Below, in pieces: positions 9,382 to 19,919 of a DNA stretch of 64,000 bases (position 1 is its first letter; each line of letters begins with the position of its first letter). The position numbers and the translations under genes are program-made. Under the pieces are notes generated by a model. The model was given only the letters and a program-made list of their open reading frames with translations, was not told the DNA's origin and ran no database searches. This DNA is from an uncultured Pseudomonadales bacterium (GTDB lineage: Bacteria; Pseudomonadota; Gammaproteobacteria; Pseudomonadales; Azotimanducaceae): NCBI GenBank assembly GCA_943787425.1, contig CALSMJ010000004.1, positions 124,001 to 188,000 of the forward strand, given 5' to 3'.

Positions 9382-10155
9382 GCAAGCGAGTGGTGGCCTG
9401 TTTAGATGTTAAGAATGGTGAGTTGTCTAAGGGTGTGCAGTTTGTGGCGACGGAGATGCTGGGTGACCCGGTCGCAAAAGCAAAAGCCTATTATGAAGAT
9501 GGCTTGGATGAGCTGGTGTTTCTACGACATTACGGCCTCAAGTGATCAGCGCAATATTATGTTGGACGTGGTTCAAAAGGTGGCGCAAGAAATTTTCATC
9601 CCCTTCTCTGTTGGCGGTGGCATTCGAACCCGAGAAGATGCCGCCGGATTGTTGATGGCCGGCGCTGAGAAAATCAGCCTCAACTCGGCCGCGGTGCTAA
9701 GACCCGGGTTAATCAAAGAGTGTGCCCAAGCCATTGGCACGCAAAATACCGTGTTGTCGATGGATGTTCGGCGAGTCGCACCCAATACCGCCTGCCCAAG
9801 TGGGTATGAGGTAGTCATTAACGGCGGACGTAAAGCAATGGGGATGGACGCCATTGCCTGGGCGCGTCAAGGCTGTGAGCTGGGTGCCGGCGAGATTGTC
9901 GTGAACTCGATTGATGCCGATGGCATGAAGCAAGGCTATGAGATTAAGTTAACGCGAATCGTCGCCGAGGCGGTGCCGGTGCCAGTTGTGGCCTCTGGTG
10001 GTGCTGGCACGCCCGCGCATTTGCACCAAGTGTTAACCGACGGCAAGGCGGATGCGGCCTTGGTTGCGTCGATGGTGCATTACGGTGATTATCGAGTCTT
10101 GGATATAAAAAAATATCTCAACCGTCAGGGTGTGAAAGTCCGGATGAACTATTAG
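9375..10155 (+). CDS. hisF: Imidazole glycerol phosphate synthase, cyclase subunit HisF (frame broken by one extra base)
   Basis: HisF cyclises PRFAR with ammonia from HisH. The first frame reads [14 protein letters not shown]...DELVF and then runs off after codon 48. The shifted frame resumes exactly with [11 protein letters not shown] and goes on to the normal end through [11 protein letters not shown] and VASGGAGTP. One extra T in the TTT at 9519-9521 explains the break. Removing it leaves 259 residues, the usual HisF length. Overlap with hisH is intact and the rest of the protein is well conserved, so a sequencing error or a very recent mutation is more likely than an old pseudogene. Confidence 0.85.
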
Positions 10156-10165
10156 GCGACTGGCA

Positions 10166-10375
10166 ATGAATGAAGATCAGGTGGATCGGTTAGAGATGAA
10201 AATTGCGTTTCAGGAAGACTTGCTGCAGCAGTTAGATGATGCGGTATTGGCTCAGCAACAACAAATTCTGTTACTCGAGGATCAGGTGAGAGTGCTGTCA
10301 GAACAATTACAACAAATCGCGACAACACGGCCAGACGCGACGTCGGGTGTCGATGAGCCGCCGCCGCATTATTGA
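10166..10375 (+). CDS. slyX: SlyX family protein
   Basis: A 69-residue protein beginning 10 bp after hisF. It has the SlyX pattern: a short coiled coil (residues about 5-50, leucine and glutamine rich, LEMKIAFQEDLLQQLDDAV) and the ending DEPPPHY, which is typical of the family. Its biochemical role is unknown. The close spacing suggests co-transcription with hisH-hisF. Confidence 0.8.
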   Translation: MNEDQVDRLEMKIAFQEDLLQQLDDAVLAQQQQILLLEDQVRVLSEQLQQIATTRPDATSGVDEPPPHY

Positions 10376-10621
10376 GGCCTGATCCTGATTGAATGACTAA
10401 ACTCTCACGAAAGCGTGGCATGCGACGGGTGATGTTTCACGTCGTTGAACGACCATGAGCGCCCGAAGGGATCATCGTTAAACGGGCTTTACCGATTAGA
10501 GTCCGCTTCAAGGCCAGGCGTGGGGTCTACCGAGGAACAAACCGGACGCTTGCGTCACGGTGAATGCCATTAACCAGCTGCTGAGACTCAAGGTCCCAGT
10601 TGGCGTCAAGAGGAGTGTATG

Positions 10622-11593
10622 ATGCGCGCGATTTCTGTTTCCGAAACCGGAGATTTGCTGTGGACGGAGGCGCCAAGCGTCGCGCCCGGCCCAGCAGAAA
10701 TATTAATCGATGTTAAAGCCACTGCGATCAATCGTGCCGATCTCATGCAACGCAAGGGCTTGTATCCGCCGCCACCCGGTGCGCCAGAGACGATGGGGTT
10801 GGAGTGTGCCGGCATTGTGGTGGCGGTTGGGTCCGACGTGACACATCATCAAGTGGGGGACCGAGTTTGCGCGCTTTTAGCGGGTGGCGGTTATGCTGAA
10901 CAGGCGGTGGTTGATCAGGGCAGTGCCTTGAAAATCCCGGATAACCTCGACTTTGAACAAGCGGCTGCGATTCCGGAAGTGTTCGCAACCGCCTGGCTCA
11001 ATTTGTTTATTGAGGCGGCTCTGCAGCCGGGCGAGCGGGTCGTGTTGCATGCCGGTGCCAGCGGCGTGGGTACGGCGGCTATCCAGCTCTGTCACGCCTT
11101 CGGTTCTGAAAGTTTCGTAACAGCAGGCTCTGCCGAAAAAATTGAAGCCTGTATAAAGTTGGGTGCAAAAGGGGGGCAGAATCGTCGGGACGGTGGGTTC
11201 ATCGATGCTGTACGCGCACTTTGGCCTCAAGGCGCTGATGTCATTTTAGATCCGGTTGGAGCGAGCTACCTGGCGGAGAATCTGGAGGCGTTAACCCTTA
11301 ATGGTCGTCTGGTTTTGATTGGTTTGATGGGCGGGAGTCGAGCTGAGGTTGATCTCGCCAAGTTGATGATGAAGCGGCTCCGAGTCGTAGGTTCAACCCT
11401 TCGCGCCCGCCCGCTTGTAGAAAAAGCGTCAATTATGGCGGAGATAGGCCAGTATGTCTGGCCAAAAATCAGTCAAGGGGAAATTGTGCCGATTATTCAG
11501 CAGGTGTACCCGATCCAATCTGCAAGCCAGGCACACGATCTCGTGGCCTCAGATGTAACGATTGGGAAGGTCGTCTTAAAAGTTTCAAGTTGA
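10622..11593 (+). CDS. Zinc-free NAD(P)H quinone oxidoreductase (zeta-crystallin/PIG3 type)
   Basis: About 323 residues of the medium-chain dehydrogenase superfamily. It has an N-terminal GroES-like domain (AINRADLMQRKGLYPPPPGA) and a Rossmann domain with LHAGASGVGTAAIQL near residue 142. The cysteine-rich zinc motif of alcohol dehydrogenases is absent, and the sequence resembles the PIG3 group of quinone reductases that use NADPH. AGGAG at 10611-10615 fits ATG 10622 (6-base gap) better than ATG 10619 (3-base gap). The physiological electron acceptor is unknown. The gene stands alone and converges on the cold-shock gene. Confidence 0.85.
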   Translation: MRAISVSETGDLLWTEAPSVAPGPAEILIDVKATAINRADLMQRKGLYPPPPGAPETMGLECAGIVVAVGSDVTHHQVGDRVCALLAGGGYAEQAVVDQGSALKIPDNLDFEQAAAIPEVFATAWLNLFIEAALQPGERVVLHAGASGVGTAAIQLCHAFGSESFVTAGSAEKIEACIKLGAKGGQNRRDGGFIDAVRALWPQGADVILDPVGASYLAENLEALTLNGRLVLIGLMGGSRAEVDLAKLMMKRLRVVGSTLRARPLVEKASIMAEIGQYVWPKISQGEIVPIIQQVYPIQSASQAHDLVASDVTIGKVVLKVSS

Positions 11594-11685
11594 CCCGTAG
11601 CGGCGCCTGTGCGGCTGCTCAACAGCGCGGCTTATGCAGCGCTGCTCGCGCGAACGCAGGCTTTCAACGGGCGAGGCGCAGGTGA

Positions 11686-11898
11686 TTAAATAACTTCAGC
11701 TACGTCTTCGGCTTGAAAGCCTTTGTCAGTTTCAGAAATCACGAACTCAACCGCTGCGCCCTGCTTTAAGGTTCTGAAACCTTCGCCGCGAATCGAACGA
11801 AAATGAACAAAAACATCTTCGCCGGTTTCACGTTCAATGAAACCAAAACCTTTAGAGTCGTTAAACCACTTCACTGTTCCCATTTGTCGATCAGACAT
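11686..11898 (-). CDS. Cold-shock domain protein (CspA family)
   Basis: A 70-residue single cold-shock domain with both RNA-binding motifs, KGFGFI (RNP1) and VFVHF (RNP2). Such proteins bind single-stranded RNA and act as RNA chaperones or growth regulators. The start [18 protein letters not shown] is typical. It is a single gene between the convergent oxidoreductase gene and the valS end. Cold induction cannot be judged from sequence alone. Confidence 0.92.
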   Translation of the reverse strand: MSDRQMGTVKWFNDSKGFGFIERETGEDVFVHFRSIRGEGFRTLKQGAAVEFVISETDKGFQAEDVAEVI

Positions 11899-11920
11899 TT
11901 ACCGTACCTCGTATTTATTT

Positions 11921-11932
11921 CACAGCGCTGTG
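11921..11932. promoter_or_regulatory. Perfect 12-bp palindrome in the cold-shock gene leader
   Basis: CACAGCGCTGTG is a perfect dyad 22 bases upstream of the cold-shock start codon on the minus strand. It could be an operator or a small hairpin in the 5' untranslated RNA. No protein can be assigned to it. Confidence 0.3.
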
Positions 11933-12029
11933 TCGCGCTTCCTTCGAATTAATGCATAAGATGCACGCCTTGTCCAAGTATTTTTTTTACTGATCAGGTG
12001 TGATCAATCTCAATGCTAGTAGGTCTAAT

Positions 12030-14786
12030 TCAGATATTCTGGATTCGCGCTTTTTGTGCTTCAAAGTCTGCTTTGGTCCGCTCGTAATCTTGGATCTTCG
12101 CCTTTTCTTTATCGACAATGGCAACGGGCGCATTTTTAACAAAAGCGTCATTGCTCAACTTGCCTTGAATACGGGTGATCTCTTTAAGAATCTTATTTAT
12201 TTCTTTATCGATGCGTTCAAGCTCAGCTTCGACATCTATCAGGCCTGCTAAAGGGACCAAAATTTTTAAGTCGCCAATAATTTTAATAGCCGATGCCGGC
12301 GGCTCCGCCTCGTTGTCGATCCAGGACAGGGTTTCAGGGCGTGCCAGGGCCATAATAAGAGGCATAAATTGCGCTTGCCGGGTCCTGTCTAACGGACTGC
12401 CCGCTTGCAGTAAAATTGGAATGAGCGTGCTCGGTGCGATATCTTGCTCGCCGCGAATATTCCGAACAGCACCCACCATTTCTTTTATCCAATGGATGTC
12501 GGCGAAAACGCCCTCGCTACTGTCTGGTATCAGCGTCGGCTCGGGATAGGGCGCAAGCATGAGGGACGGGCCCTGCCGCAATGCATCCGGAAGCTTCTGC
12601 CAAAGCTCCTCAGTAATAAAAGGCATGAAGGGATGCGCTAATCTAAAGGTTGCCTCGAGCGTCTCAAGTAAACAGGTCTGGGTGCCGGCTTTCTCGGCCG
12701 AACTTGTCGCGTCTGAGAGCAGGACGGGCTTGCAGAGTTCTAAGTACCAGTCACAGAACTCGTCCCAAACAAACTCATAGATGTGCTTTGCTGCCAGGTC
12801 GAAGCGATAGTCATCCATTGCCTGGTTCACGGCATTGCTGGTCTCTTGGAATTTCAAACGAATCCAATGGTCAGCAACTGATTCTATCGGCGCAGCACTT
12901 TGAATCCGCTCGCCCGTGTTCATCAAAACATAGTTAGTGGCGTTCCAAAGTTTATTGCAAAAATTTCGATAGCCTTCCACCCGTTTCAGATCGAACCGCA
13001 TGGCGCGGGCGCTTGTTGCAATCGCGCAGAAGGTAAAGCGCAGCGCATCGGTGCCGTAGGCAGCGATGCCATCTGGATATTCTTTACGCGTTGCGCGCTC
13101 GATTTTTGTCTGCTGGCGTGCTTGCAGTAAATTTTCCGTTCGTTTTGTGATCAATGCTTGGGCTGTGATGCCATCGATAATGTCCATCGGATCCAGGCCA
13201 TTGCCCTTGGATTTTGACATTTTCTGGCCTTCAGCGTCTGTCACCAGGCCGTGGATATAGACTTCTTTGAAGGGAACTTCATCCATGAACTTCAAGGTCA
13301 TCATGATCATTCGGGAGACCCAAAAACTGATGATATCGTGACCTGTTACCATGAGATCGGTAGAGTGAAAGGTTTTCAAAGCCTCGGTGTCTTCGGGCCA
13401 GCCGAGGGTTGAAAAGGTCCACAAAGCAGAGGAAAACCAGGTATCTAAGACATCATCGTCTTGTCGAAGCCGGATATCATCCGCCAATTGGTGTTTCGCT
13501 CGAACCGAGGCCTCAGATTCCCCAACAAAAACATCGCCAGCCTCATTGTACCAAGCAGGTATGCGATGACCCCACCACTGCTGTCTCGAAATACACCAGT
13601 CTTTGAGGTCGCGCATCCATGCAAAGTAAATGTTTTCAGCTTGTTTTGGATTAAATGTAATGTCGCCGCCTTCAACGGCCTTGATTGCCGGTTCAGCGAG
13701 TGGTCCAACCTGAACAAACCACTGGTCGCTGAGCAAGGGCTCAACGACCACGCCTGATTTTTCACCTCGTGGCACCATTAGTTTGTGGTCTTCGACTTTG
13801 ACCAGTAATCCTGCGGCATCCAAGTCTTCGACAATTCTTCGGCGCGCATCGAACCGGTCAAGGCCCTGATAGGGTTCAGGTGCATTATCGGAAATAGTGC
13901 CATCCGGGTTCATAATGCTTTGCAATGGCAGGTCGTGGCGTTGGCCGACGTCATAATCGTTAAAGTCGTGGGCGGGCGTGATTTTGACGCAACCGGTGCC
14001 AAAACTGGGATCAACATAGTGATCTGCGATCACCGGAATTAAGCGGTTGCTCAGCGGCAGAGAAACCGACTGGCCGATTAAGTGTTTGTAGCGGGCGTCA
14101 TCCGGATGCACGGCCACCGCCGCATCACCCAGCATGGTCTCGGGCCGCGTGGTAGCAACTTCGATAAAGGTGGCGGGCATATCCGTTATGGGATAGCGGA
14201 TATGCCAAAGAAAACCGCTTTCTTCCTCCGAGATGACTTCAAGATCCGAAATCGACGTTTCTAATTTGGGGTCCCAATTCACCAAACGTTTACCGCGATA
14301 AATCAGGCCTTCCTCGAACAGACGGGTAAAAACTTCAATCACTGCGCGGCTCAGGCCTTCGTCCAGGGTAAAGCGTTCTGTTTCCCAATGCAGGGATGCG
14401 CCCATGCGCCGTAGTTGCTGACTGATCTGACCGCCGGATTGATCTTTCCAATCGAAGGCGCGCTCGATGAAGGCCGCTCGTCCAATATCAAGGGGTTTAA
14501 GGCCTTCCTTGGCTAATTGCTCGGCGACAATCAATTGCGTTGAGATGCCTGCATGATCCGTACCCATTTGCCACAGGGTGTTGTATCCCTGCATGCGTTT
14601 ACGGCGAATGACGGCATCGACCAGGCTATGCTGAAAGGCATGGCCCATATGCAGGGTGCCAGTGACATTGGGCGGTGGGATCGCAATTGAAAAAGCCGGG
14701 CCTTGGCCGCTGGGTGCGAAGTAGCCAGCCGATTCCCAAGTCTGATACCAGCGTTGCTCTAGGGTCTTTGGGTCGTACTTTTCCAT
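12030..14786 (-). CDS. valS: Valine--tRNA ligase
   Basis: Charges tRNA-Val in the cytoplasm. It is a class I synthetase with a HIGH-type motif in [14 protein letters not shown] (near residue 40) and the KMSKS loop in [14 protein letters not shown]. An editing domain lies between them ([15 protein letters not shown]). The C-terminal anticodon-binding domain and a coiled-coil arm ([20 protein letters not shown]) are present. Length is about 918 residues, within the family range. ATG at 14786 gives [14 protein letters not shown]; an upstream TTG at 14795 is possible but less likely. It is last in the block holC-unknown-valS, an order also known from Pseudomonas. Confidence 0.95.
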   Translation of the reverse strand: MEKYDPKTLEQRWYQTWESAGYFAPSGQGPAFSIAIPPPNVTGTLHMGHAFQHSLVDAVIRRKRMQGYNTLWQMGTDHAGISTQLIVAEQLAKEGLKPLDIGRAAFIERAFDWKDQSGGQISQQLRRMGASLHWETERFTLDEGLSRAVIEVFTRLFEEGLIYRGKRLVNWDPKLETSISDLEVISEEESGFLWHIRYPITDMPATFIEVATTRPETMLGDAAVAVHPDDARYKHLIGQSVSLPLSNRLIPVIADHYVDPSFGTGCVKITPAHDFNDYDVGQRHDLPLQSIMNPDGTISDNAPEPYQGLDRFDARRRIVEDLDAAGLLVKVEDHKLMVPRGEKSGVVVEPLLSDQWFVQVGPLAEPAIKAVEGGDITFNPKQAENIYFAWMRDLKDWCISRQQWWGHRIPAWYNEAGDVFVGESEASVRAKHQLADDIRLRQDDDVLDTWFSSALWTFSTLGWPEDTEALKTFHSTDLMVTGHDIISFWVSRMIMMTLKFMDEVPFKEVYIHGLVTDAEGQKMSKSKGNGLDPMDIIDGITAQALITKRTENLLQARQQTKIERATRKEYPDGIAAYGTDALRFTFCAIATSARAMRFDLKRVEGYRNFCNKLWNATNYVLMNTGERIQSAAPIESVADHWIRLKFQETSNAVNQAMDDYRFDLAAKHIYEFVWDEFCDWYLELCKPVLLSDATSSAEKAGTQTCLLETLEATFRLAHPFMPFITEELWQKLPDALRQGPSLMLAPYPEPTLIPDSSEGVFADIHWIKEMVGAVRNIRGEQDIAPSTLIPILLQAGSPLDRTRQAQFMPLIMALARPETLSWIDNEAEPPASAIKIIGDLKILVPLAGLIDVEAELERIDKEINKILKEITRIQGKLSNDAFVKNAPVAIVDKEKAKIQDYERTKADFEAQKARIQNI

Positions 14787-14832
14787 GGTGCTCAATGGGA
14801 TCTAAAAGGCAGCAGTATACACGCGAGTCCGC

Positions 14833-15210
14833 CTAAAGATCAGGATCTTTAGGCCCCTGTGGCTGAGGGTCTAGCAGCGCAATGATGTCGGTTAAATCGG
14901 TCACGATGGTTCGACGGATTTGGTTCAGAAATTGATCTGTGTACTCGCTCGCAAGCTGCCTTGCTTGCACTTCTGTCAAGGGCTGTGCTTTGGATTCAGA
15001 GGTCAGCGCGGCAAAAACGTCCTGGAATAGGTCTAAGCTATCCGGGTCGTAGGCTGGATCGCGCGAGGCGATTTTTGCGCTCTTAATGGGGGTTGCCGGT
15101 GCTCGAGCCGGTTTGTTGGTTTTGGATTGCCGCAAGGGGGCATGACCACTGAGAAGTGGAATTTGTTGGGCGCCCGGTTTCGCCGGGTCTTTGTATCGCT
15201 TGTGGGTCAT
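14833..15210 (-). CDS. Uncharacterised protein between holC and valS
   Basis: A 125-residue soluble protein I cannot assign to a function. The first ~60 residues are basic and Pro/Ala/Lys rich and look disordered. Residues about 60-115 look helical (SLDLFQDVFAALTSES, QARQLASEYTDQFLNQIRRTI). The start ATG overlaps the holC stop (ATGA at 15207-15210), so it is translated from the pepA-holC message. Pseudomonas carries a hypothetical gene in the same place, which supports a real and conserved gene rather than chance. Confidence 0.65.
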   Translation of the reverse strand: MTHKRYKDPAKPGAQQIPLLSGHAPLRQSKTNKPARAPATPIKSAKIASRDPAYDPDSLDLFQDVFAALTSESKAQPLTEVQARQLASEYTDQFLNQIRRTIVTDLTDIIALLDPQPQGPKDPDL

Positions 15211-15629
15211 CGGCCAGCCATTTTGTGGTATTTCAACGGGTAGCCTCGGGTCTTATAAAACCGAAAGCGCTCTCGAGCAGCAGCCCGTTTTTCATCATCC
15301 TTTGGCACAATCTCTGCAACCCGGTTGAATCGGCTGAAAAATTCAGGAATGCCAGGATTTAAGTTAATCAGCACGTCATGATGCTGGTCTGGGATGGCTT
15401 CGTGACAAATTACAATGGGCGCGCGGGCATTTTTCTGAGCCCGTTCATGAGGAATAAAAGCGGTTGCCTTAAAGGACCAGAGCAGCGCGTCTAGGGCGCT
15501 GGCTTGGGTTTCTGAGCTCACATGCACGTGAATTTGATGTCCCAGTCGATACACTTTTTCGATCAACCGACAAGCGAAGACCATTGGGTCTTCGCTGGAT
15601 TCGATCTGATAGAAATCTACTTGGGTCAA
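15207..15629 (-). CDS. holC: DNA polymerase III chi subunit
   Basis: About 140 residues, the normal size for HolC. Chi joins the clamp-loader complex to single-strand binding protein at the replication fork. The start VDFYQI, CRLIEKVYRLGHQIHV, LLWSFKATAFIPHE and NLNPGIPEFFSRFNRVAEIVP fit the family. The likely start is TTG at 15629, which overlaps the pepA stop (TTGA); longer readings add residues from inside pepA. It sits between pepA and the unknown 125-residue gene, as is common in gammaproteobacteria. Confidence 0.85.
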   Translation of the reverse strand: MTQVDFYQIESSEDPMVFACRLIEKVYRLGHQIHVHVSSETQASALDALLWSFKATAFIPHERAQKNARAPIVICHEAIPDQHHDVLINLNPGIPEFFSRFNRVAEIVPKDDEKRAAARERFRFYKTRGYPLKYHKMAGR

Positions 15630-17128
15630 GCGGGGCGGCCCGCTTGCTGCAAAAGATATTCGGTTAACAGTGCAACCGGTCTGCCGGTAGCGCCTTTTTT
15701 CGTGCCCGCCCATTTAAAAGAGGTGCCGGCGATATCCATATGGGCCCACCGATATTTCTTAGCAAATCGGGCAAGGAAACACGCGGCAGTAATGCTACCT
15801 GCCTCCTTACCGCCAATATTTTGCATGTCGGCAAATGCGCTGTTGATCTGCGGTTGATAGCTCTCCCAGATGGGTAGTTGCCAGGCCCGGTCGCGGGTTT
15901 GCTCACCCGCAGCGATTAGGTTCCGGGCGACCTCGTCATCATTTGAGAAGACCGCAGAAGCCTGGCTGCCAAGCGCCACAATAACAGCGCCGGTTAAGGT
16001 CGCAACATCAACGACCGTGGCGGGGTTAAATTTTTCAATGTAGGTTAACGCATCACATAAAACCAGTCGGCCCTCTGCATCGGTATTTAATATCTCGACA
16101 GTCTGGCCTGACAGGGTGGTGACAATGTCACCCGGTTTAGAGGCTCTTGCTGATGGCATATTCTCGGCACAGGCAAGTACGCCCACAACATTCATTTTGG
16201 GTCCGATTTCAGCGATGGTTTTGAGCGTGCCAAAGACAGAGGCGGCACCGCACATATCATAAATCATCTCCCACATCCCGGCCCCGCCTTTTAAGCTGAT
16301 GCCGCCGGTGTCGAACGTAATGCCCTTGCCGACCAGAACATGCGGTTTGACACTGGCCGCGGCGCCGCGATATTGAATGATAATCATTTTACCGGGTTCA
16401 TCACTGCCTTTGCTGACCGACAAAAAAGCACCCATACCGAGTTTTTGCATTTGTTTTTCGTCAAGAACCGTCGTTGTAAGACTGTCATATTGTTTGGCAA
16501 GCGCTTTGGACTGATCCGCAAGGTAGGTCGGGGTGCAGAGATTGCCTGGCGCATTGCTTAAATCTTTGGTAGCGGTTTTGCCAATTGACAGTGCCCCACC
16601 CAACTTAACACCTTGTTTTACGGCTTTACTGCGATCCGCTTCTGTGAGCAGTTCAACGCTTGCAAGCGTGATGGGTTCGCTTTTGGTTTGCTTGCCCTTC
16701 ATCGCCAGATATTGATAAGCCGCATCATTAAAGGCTTCGGTGAGTTTGGTGGCGAGCCAAGTATCGTCCCGATCGCAGACGATGACGTCATCAAGACTGA
16801 TAACGAGCTTTTTAATGGGTAGTGATTTCGCGGTGTTTGCGATGGCGGTTGCGGCGGTTATGAGTCGATCAGCATCCAGTTCGTCGCGCTTACCGAGCCC
16901 CAAGATAATACATCGGTCGAGATTGGTGCCTTCTAGATTATGCAGGATTAAGGTTTGTCCGGCTTTGCCGGAGAAGTCATCACGCTTGAGCAGCTTTGCC
17001 AGACGGCCTGCCGATTGTGAATCAACCTGGCGTCCCATTTCGGATAGTTTGAAGTCGTCGTAGCAACCGAGCACGAGGCCTTGGATTCTTGATTTGGGTG
17101 AGGTGTTGGATTTGACAGAAAACTGCAT
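15626..17128 (-). CDS. pepA: Leucyl aminopeptidase (M17 family)
   Basis: A 500-residue M17 zinc/manganese aminopeptidase that removes N-terminal residues from peptides; E. coli PepA also acts in site-specific recombination and transcription control. The metal and catalytic motifs VGKGITFDTGGISLKGG and NTDAEGRLVLCDAL are intact. ATG at 17128 starts the usual MQFSVKS and has AAGGAA 5 bases upstream; an earlier in-frame start would add 13 residues. It is divergent from lptF, with 78 bp between, and leads pepA-holC-unknown. Confidence 0.93.
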   Translation of the reverse strand: MQFSVKSNTSPKSRIQGLVLGCYDDFKLSEMGRQVDSQSAGRLAKLLKRDDFSGKAGQTLILHNLEGTNLDRCIILGLGKRDELDADRLITAATAIANTAKSLPIKKLVISLDDVIVCDRDDTWLATKLTEAFNDAAYQYLAMKGKQTKSEPITLASVELLTEADRSKAVKQGVKLGGALSIGKTATKDLSNAPGNLCTPTYLADQSKALAKQYDSLTTTVLDEKQMQKLGMGAFLSVSKGSDEPGKMIIIQYRGAAASVKPHVLVGKGITFDTGGISLKGGAGMWEMIYDMCGAASVFGTLKTIAEIGPKMNVVGVLACAENMPSARASKPGDIVTTLSGQTVEILNTDAEGRLVLCDALTYIEKFNPATVVDVATLTGAVIVALGSQASAVFSNDDEVARNLIAAGEQTRDRAWQLPIWESYQPQINSAFADMQNIGGKEAGSITAACFLARFAKKYRWAHMDIAGTSFKWAGTKKGATGRPVALLTEYLLQQAGRPA

Positions 17129-17206
17129 GAAATTTCCTTGATGGGTCTGAGCAAAATAAGTGTACAACGATTATACTGATAATCGATCCCGCAGAATCCA
17201 ATTCCT

Positions 17207-18307
17207 ATGATTCTCTTTCGTTATCTTTCTCGTGAAGTTTTTACGGCAATGGCGATTATAGCCCTTGTGGTGTTTGTGATCGCGTCAGGTTCTAGGTTGA
17301 GCCGTTATTTGTCAGATGCGGCAAGCGGTACGTTGAGTGGGGAGTTGATTGGTTGGCTATTGTTATACCGCCTACCGGGGTTCTTAGAGTTGATATTACC
17401 CATCAGCTTTTTTCTAGCAATTATGTTGGCTCACGCGCGGCTGCATGTCGATAACGAGTTACAAGTTCTAAACAGTGCAGGATTCGGAGAAGGTCGGTTG
17501 ATTCGGTTAACTTTGGTCCAAAGTTTGTTTGTCATGCTGCTGACGTCCTTGATTGTGTTCTGGTTGCGACCAGCGGCTGAGCTGGGCATTCAAGAAGTTA
17601 AGGCGTCCCAGAAATCTATGACAGAGTTCGATTTGCTGATTCCTGGTCGGTTTCAGGTCTTGAATTCCGGCTCCAGAGTGACCTATGTGCAATCGGTGTC
17701 GGAAGACCAGTTGCTTGAGAATATTTTTATGACTGAGCGGGCAGTAAATGATCCAGCTGAGGATGCGAAAATTGTGACCATGGTTGCCGCGCGGGGTGAG
17801 GCGCGACTTGATGCCTCGGGCGATCGATTCCTAGTGTTGCAGGATGGACGCCGATACCGCTCTGTCAACGGCGGCAAGGCGCATCAAGTGATCGTGTTCG
17901 AGGAGTTTGGACAGCGCCTGCAGCGGGATCAGTATGATATTGAGAGTGCCGAGGTCAGAGAGCGTTCGCTTGGCGCGCTTTTGCAAGATCCTGACCGCGC
18001 GGCTTGGGCTGAAATTCAGTGGCGTCTGAGTTTGGTTGTGATGATTCCAATTCTGGTGTTGCTGGCAGTGCCCCTTGGTCGGGTTGAGCCGAGAGACGGC
18101 CGGTTTTCGAGAGTTGCGCCTGGCGTTCTGCTGTGCTTTTTGTATTTGGTGTTGCTCTCCGGCGCGCGCTCGGCGGTGACCGAGGGCCGGTTCCCAGTCA
18201 TGCCAGGTCTTTTTTTAGTGCATTTAGGATTTTTCGGTTTAGCAGTCATTTTGCTCAATGCAGGGGAGAAGTCTGCAAATTGGTTTAAAACGGTTCGAAA
18301 TCGATGA
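17207..18307 (+). CDS. lptF: LPS export ABC transporter permease LptF
   Basis: A 366-residue inner-membrane permease of the YjgP/YjgQ family. With LptG and LptB it pulls lipopolysaccharide out of the inner membrane toward the LptA bridge. The start MILFRYLSREVFTAMAIIALVVFV and the six-helix plan (three near each end, a periplasmic beta-rich region between about residues 130 and 270) are typical. It overlaps lptG by 4 bp and is divergent from pepA, the usual gammaproteobacterial order. Confidence 0.92.
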   Translation: MILFRYLSREVFTAMAIIALVVFVIASGSRLSRYLSDAASGTLSGELIGWLLLYRLPGFLELILPISFFLAIMLAHARLHVDNELQVLNSAGFGEGRLIRLTLVQSLFVMLLTSLIVFWLRPAAELGIQEVKASQKSMTEFDLLIPGRFQVLNSGSRVTYVQSVSEDQLLENIFMTERAVNDPAEDAKIVTMVAARGEARLDASGDRFLVLQDGRRYRSVNGGKAHQVIVFEEFGQRLQRDQYDIESAEVRERSLGALLQDPDRAAWAEIQWRLSLVVMIPILVLLAVPLGRVEPRDGRFSRVAPGVLLCFLYLVLLSGARSAVTEGRFPVMPGLFLVHLGFFGLAVILLNAGEKSANWFKTVRNR

Positions 18308-19383
18308 TGCATCGTATCTTGTTGCAATATGTCGGGCTGGAGGTGTTGAAAGCCATTCTGCTGTCGTTATTTGCTTTGGTCGGACTGCTGGCCGTGTTCA
18401 CGCTTTTAGAAGAGGTTCAGGATTTTCAAAATCAATACGGTTTTTTAAGTGCCTTAAAGTTTGTAGCGCTGAGCGTGCCGCGTTTGTTCTATGAAACGGT
18501 TCCATTTGGAGTTTTGATTGGTGGACTGGTCGGTCTGGGCGGACTTGCTGCGCGTAGTGAGTTAATCGTGATGCGTGCCTCGGGTTTATCAACTTACCGA
18601 ATCGTCGGGTATGCCATCCTACCCGCGGCCCTTGTGGCGCTTTTGGGCACGGCCATTGGCGAGTTTGTGCTGCCGCAAGCAGAGCGTGATGCGCGTTTGG
18701 GTCGGCAGCAAGCGCGTGAGCAGACCGAAACCATTGCGCCGGAATTTGGTGTTTGGACGCGAGACGGTTTGGCCTTCTTGCATTTGGAGTCCGTTCGAGA
18801 TCATCAAATCAAGGGCTTAAAATGGTATTTATTTGATGCCAATCAAACCTTGATTTTAACTCGATCCGCCGCCGAGGCTGAATTTCAGGGCGATGCTGCG
18901 CCGGGTTTTTGGGAGATGCGCGAGGTGACCGAAGTGCGCTACGCCTCAGACGGTAGTACCTCGGATTATTGGGCAACCAAACGCTGGGATACGCAAATTA
19001 CGCCGAGCTCGCTCGGCAGTGAATTGCTGGTGCAGCCTGAAAGGATGTCGGTTTCATCCCTTGATGAGAAAATTGATCATCTAGACGCACAAGCACTCAA
19101 TAGCCAAACCTATCGGCTGGGTTATTGGTCTAAACTCTTGCAGCCATTGGTTGCCCTTGCGCTGCTTTTGCTCGCAGCCTCAGTGGTGTTTGGACCACTA
19201 CGCGCGTCTTCAGTCGGGGTGCGCGTCTTCAGCGGGCTTGTGTTGGGGGTGTTGTTTAAGTTTTGCCAAGACCTTCTGGCCCCGGTTGCTTTGGTCTTTG
19301 GGATCGCGCCAATCCTTGCGGTGATACTGCCGATCCTGATCTGCACGGTGTTCGGTTGGTGGCAATTGCGGCGTGTGGCCTAG
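18304..19383 (+). CDS. lptG: LPS export ABC transporter permease LptG
   Basis: A 359-residue partner of LptF with the same six-helix plan. LLEEVQDFQNQYGF follows helix 1, and the C-terminal helices include LLLLAASVVFGPLRASSVGVRVFSG. ATG at 18304 overlaps the lptF stop, so the two are coupled; an ATG at 18307 is also possible. Together they should provide the membrane part of the LptB2FG exporter. The gene ends only 4 bp from the convergent RDD gene. Confidence 0.92.
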   Translation: MMHRILLQYVGLEVLKAILLSLFALVGLLAVFTLLEEVQDFQNQYGFLSALKFVALSVPRLFYETVPFGVLIGGLVGLGGLAARSELIVMRASGLSTYRIVGYAILPAALVALLGTAIGEFVLPQAERDARLGRQQAREQTETIAPEFGVWTRDGLAFLHLESVRDHQIKGLKWYLFDANQTLILTRSAAEAEFQGDAAPGFWEMREVTEVRYASDGSTSDYWATKRWDTQITPSSLGSELLVQPERMSVSSLDEKIDHLDAQALNSQTYRLGYWSKLLQPLVALALLLLAASVVFGPLRASSVGVRVFSGLVLGVLFKFCQDLLAPVALVFGIAPILAVILPILICTVFGWWQLRRVA

Positions 19384-19387
19384 CGGG

Positions 19388-19861
19388 TTACTCGGGTTTG
19401 GGTAGTTGGACGACCCGTGAGCCGGTGAGCAAATCGTGCAGTGCCGCGCGCTCAGGGTTGACTAGGATCCAAAATAGACCCAGGCCGAGGCAGCCCATCG
19501 CGGGCGTTGCGGCGAGAAAGCGTTGAACCGCTTGTCGACGGTTGAGTGTCCCGCCAGAGGGTTGGATGACCATCAAGCGCCAGACCTGCATGCCCAAGGT
19601 TTGGCCTTTGAAGGTCCAAAAGTAAACATAAAAAGCCATTAATTCTAAATAAAGAAAGCCCTGATAGAGCGGTCCGCCGAGTGATTCGCCAAGATCTGTC
19701 ACCGCGAGAATTGCCAGACTGCTCAGCATCCAGATTGCAAGAATGAGAAAGCTGTCATAAATGAGGGCGGCGATCCGGCGGCGCATGCCGGCGTTGGGTA
19801 GCGTCAATCGATCTCGGTCGGTGAAGTCTCTCGGGTTGCGGGCAGGCGCTGAGTAAGTCAT
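19388..19861 (-). CDS. RDD family membrane protein
   Basis: A 157-residue protein with the RDD signature: an early Arg (AGMRRRIAALIYDSFLIL) and paired acidic/aromatic residues in the membrane. Three hydrophobic helices lie at about residues 32-52, 68-85 and 118-135. RDD proteins often neighbour transporters and some move small molecules, but no function can be assigned here. It converges on lptG. Confidence 0.8.
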   Translation of the reverse strand: MTYSAPARNPRDFTDRDRLTLPNAGMRRRIAALIYDSFLILAIWMLSSLAILAVTDLGESLGGPLYQGFLYLELMAFYVYFWTFKGQTLGMQVWRLMVIQPSGGTLNRRQAVQRFLAATPAMGCLGLGLFWILVNPERAALHDLLTGSRVVQLPKPE

Positions 19862-19919
19862 TGCTTAACGGGTTCAACTTTTAATTAGGGGGCGATATCC
19901 GGTGTTATTAAACCGGTCC

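Noticed and set aside
10393..10458. 21-codon basic frame between slyX and the quinone oxidoreductase
   Set aside because: Too short and no supporting signal.
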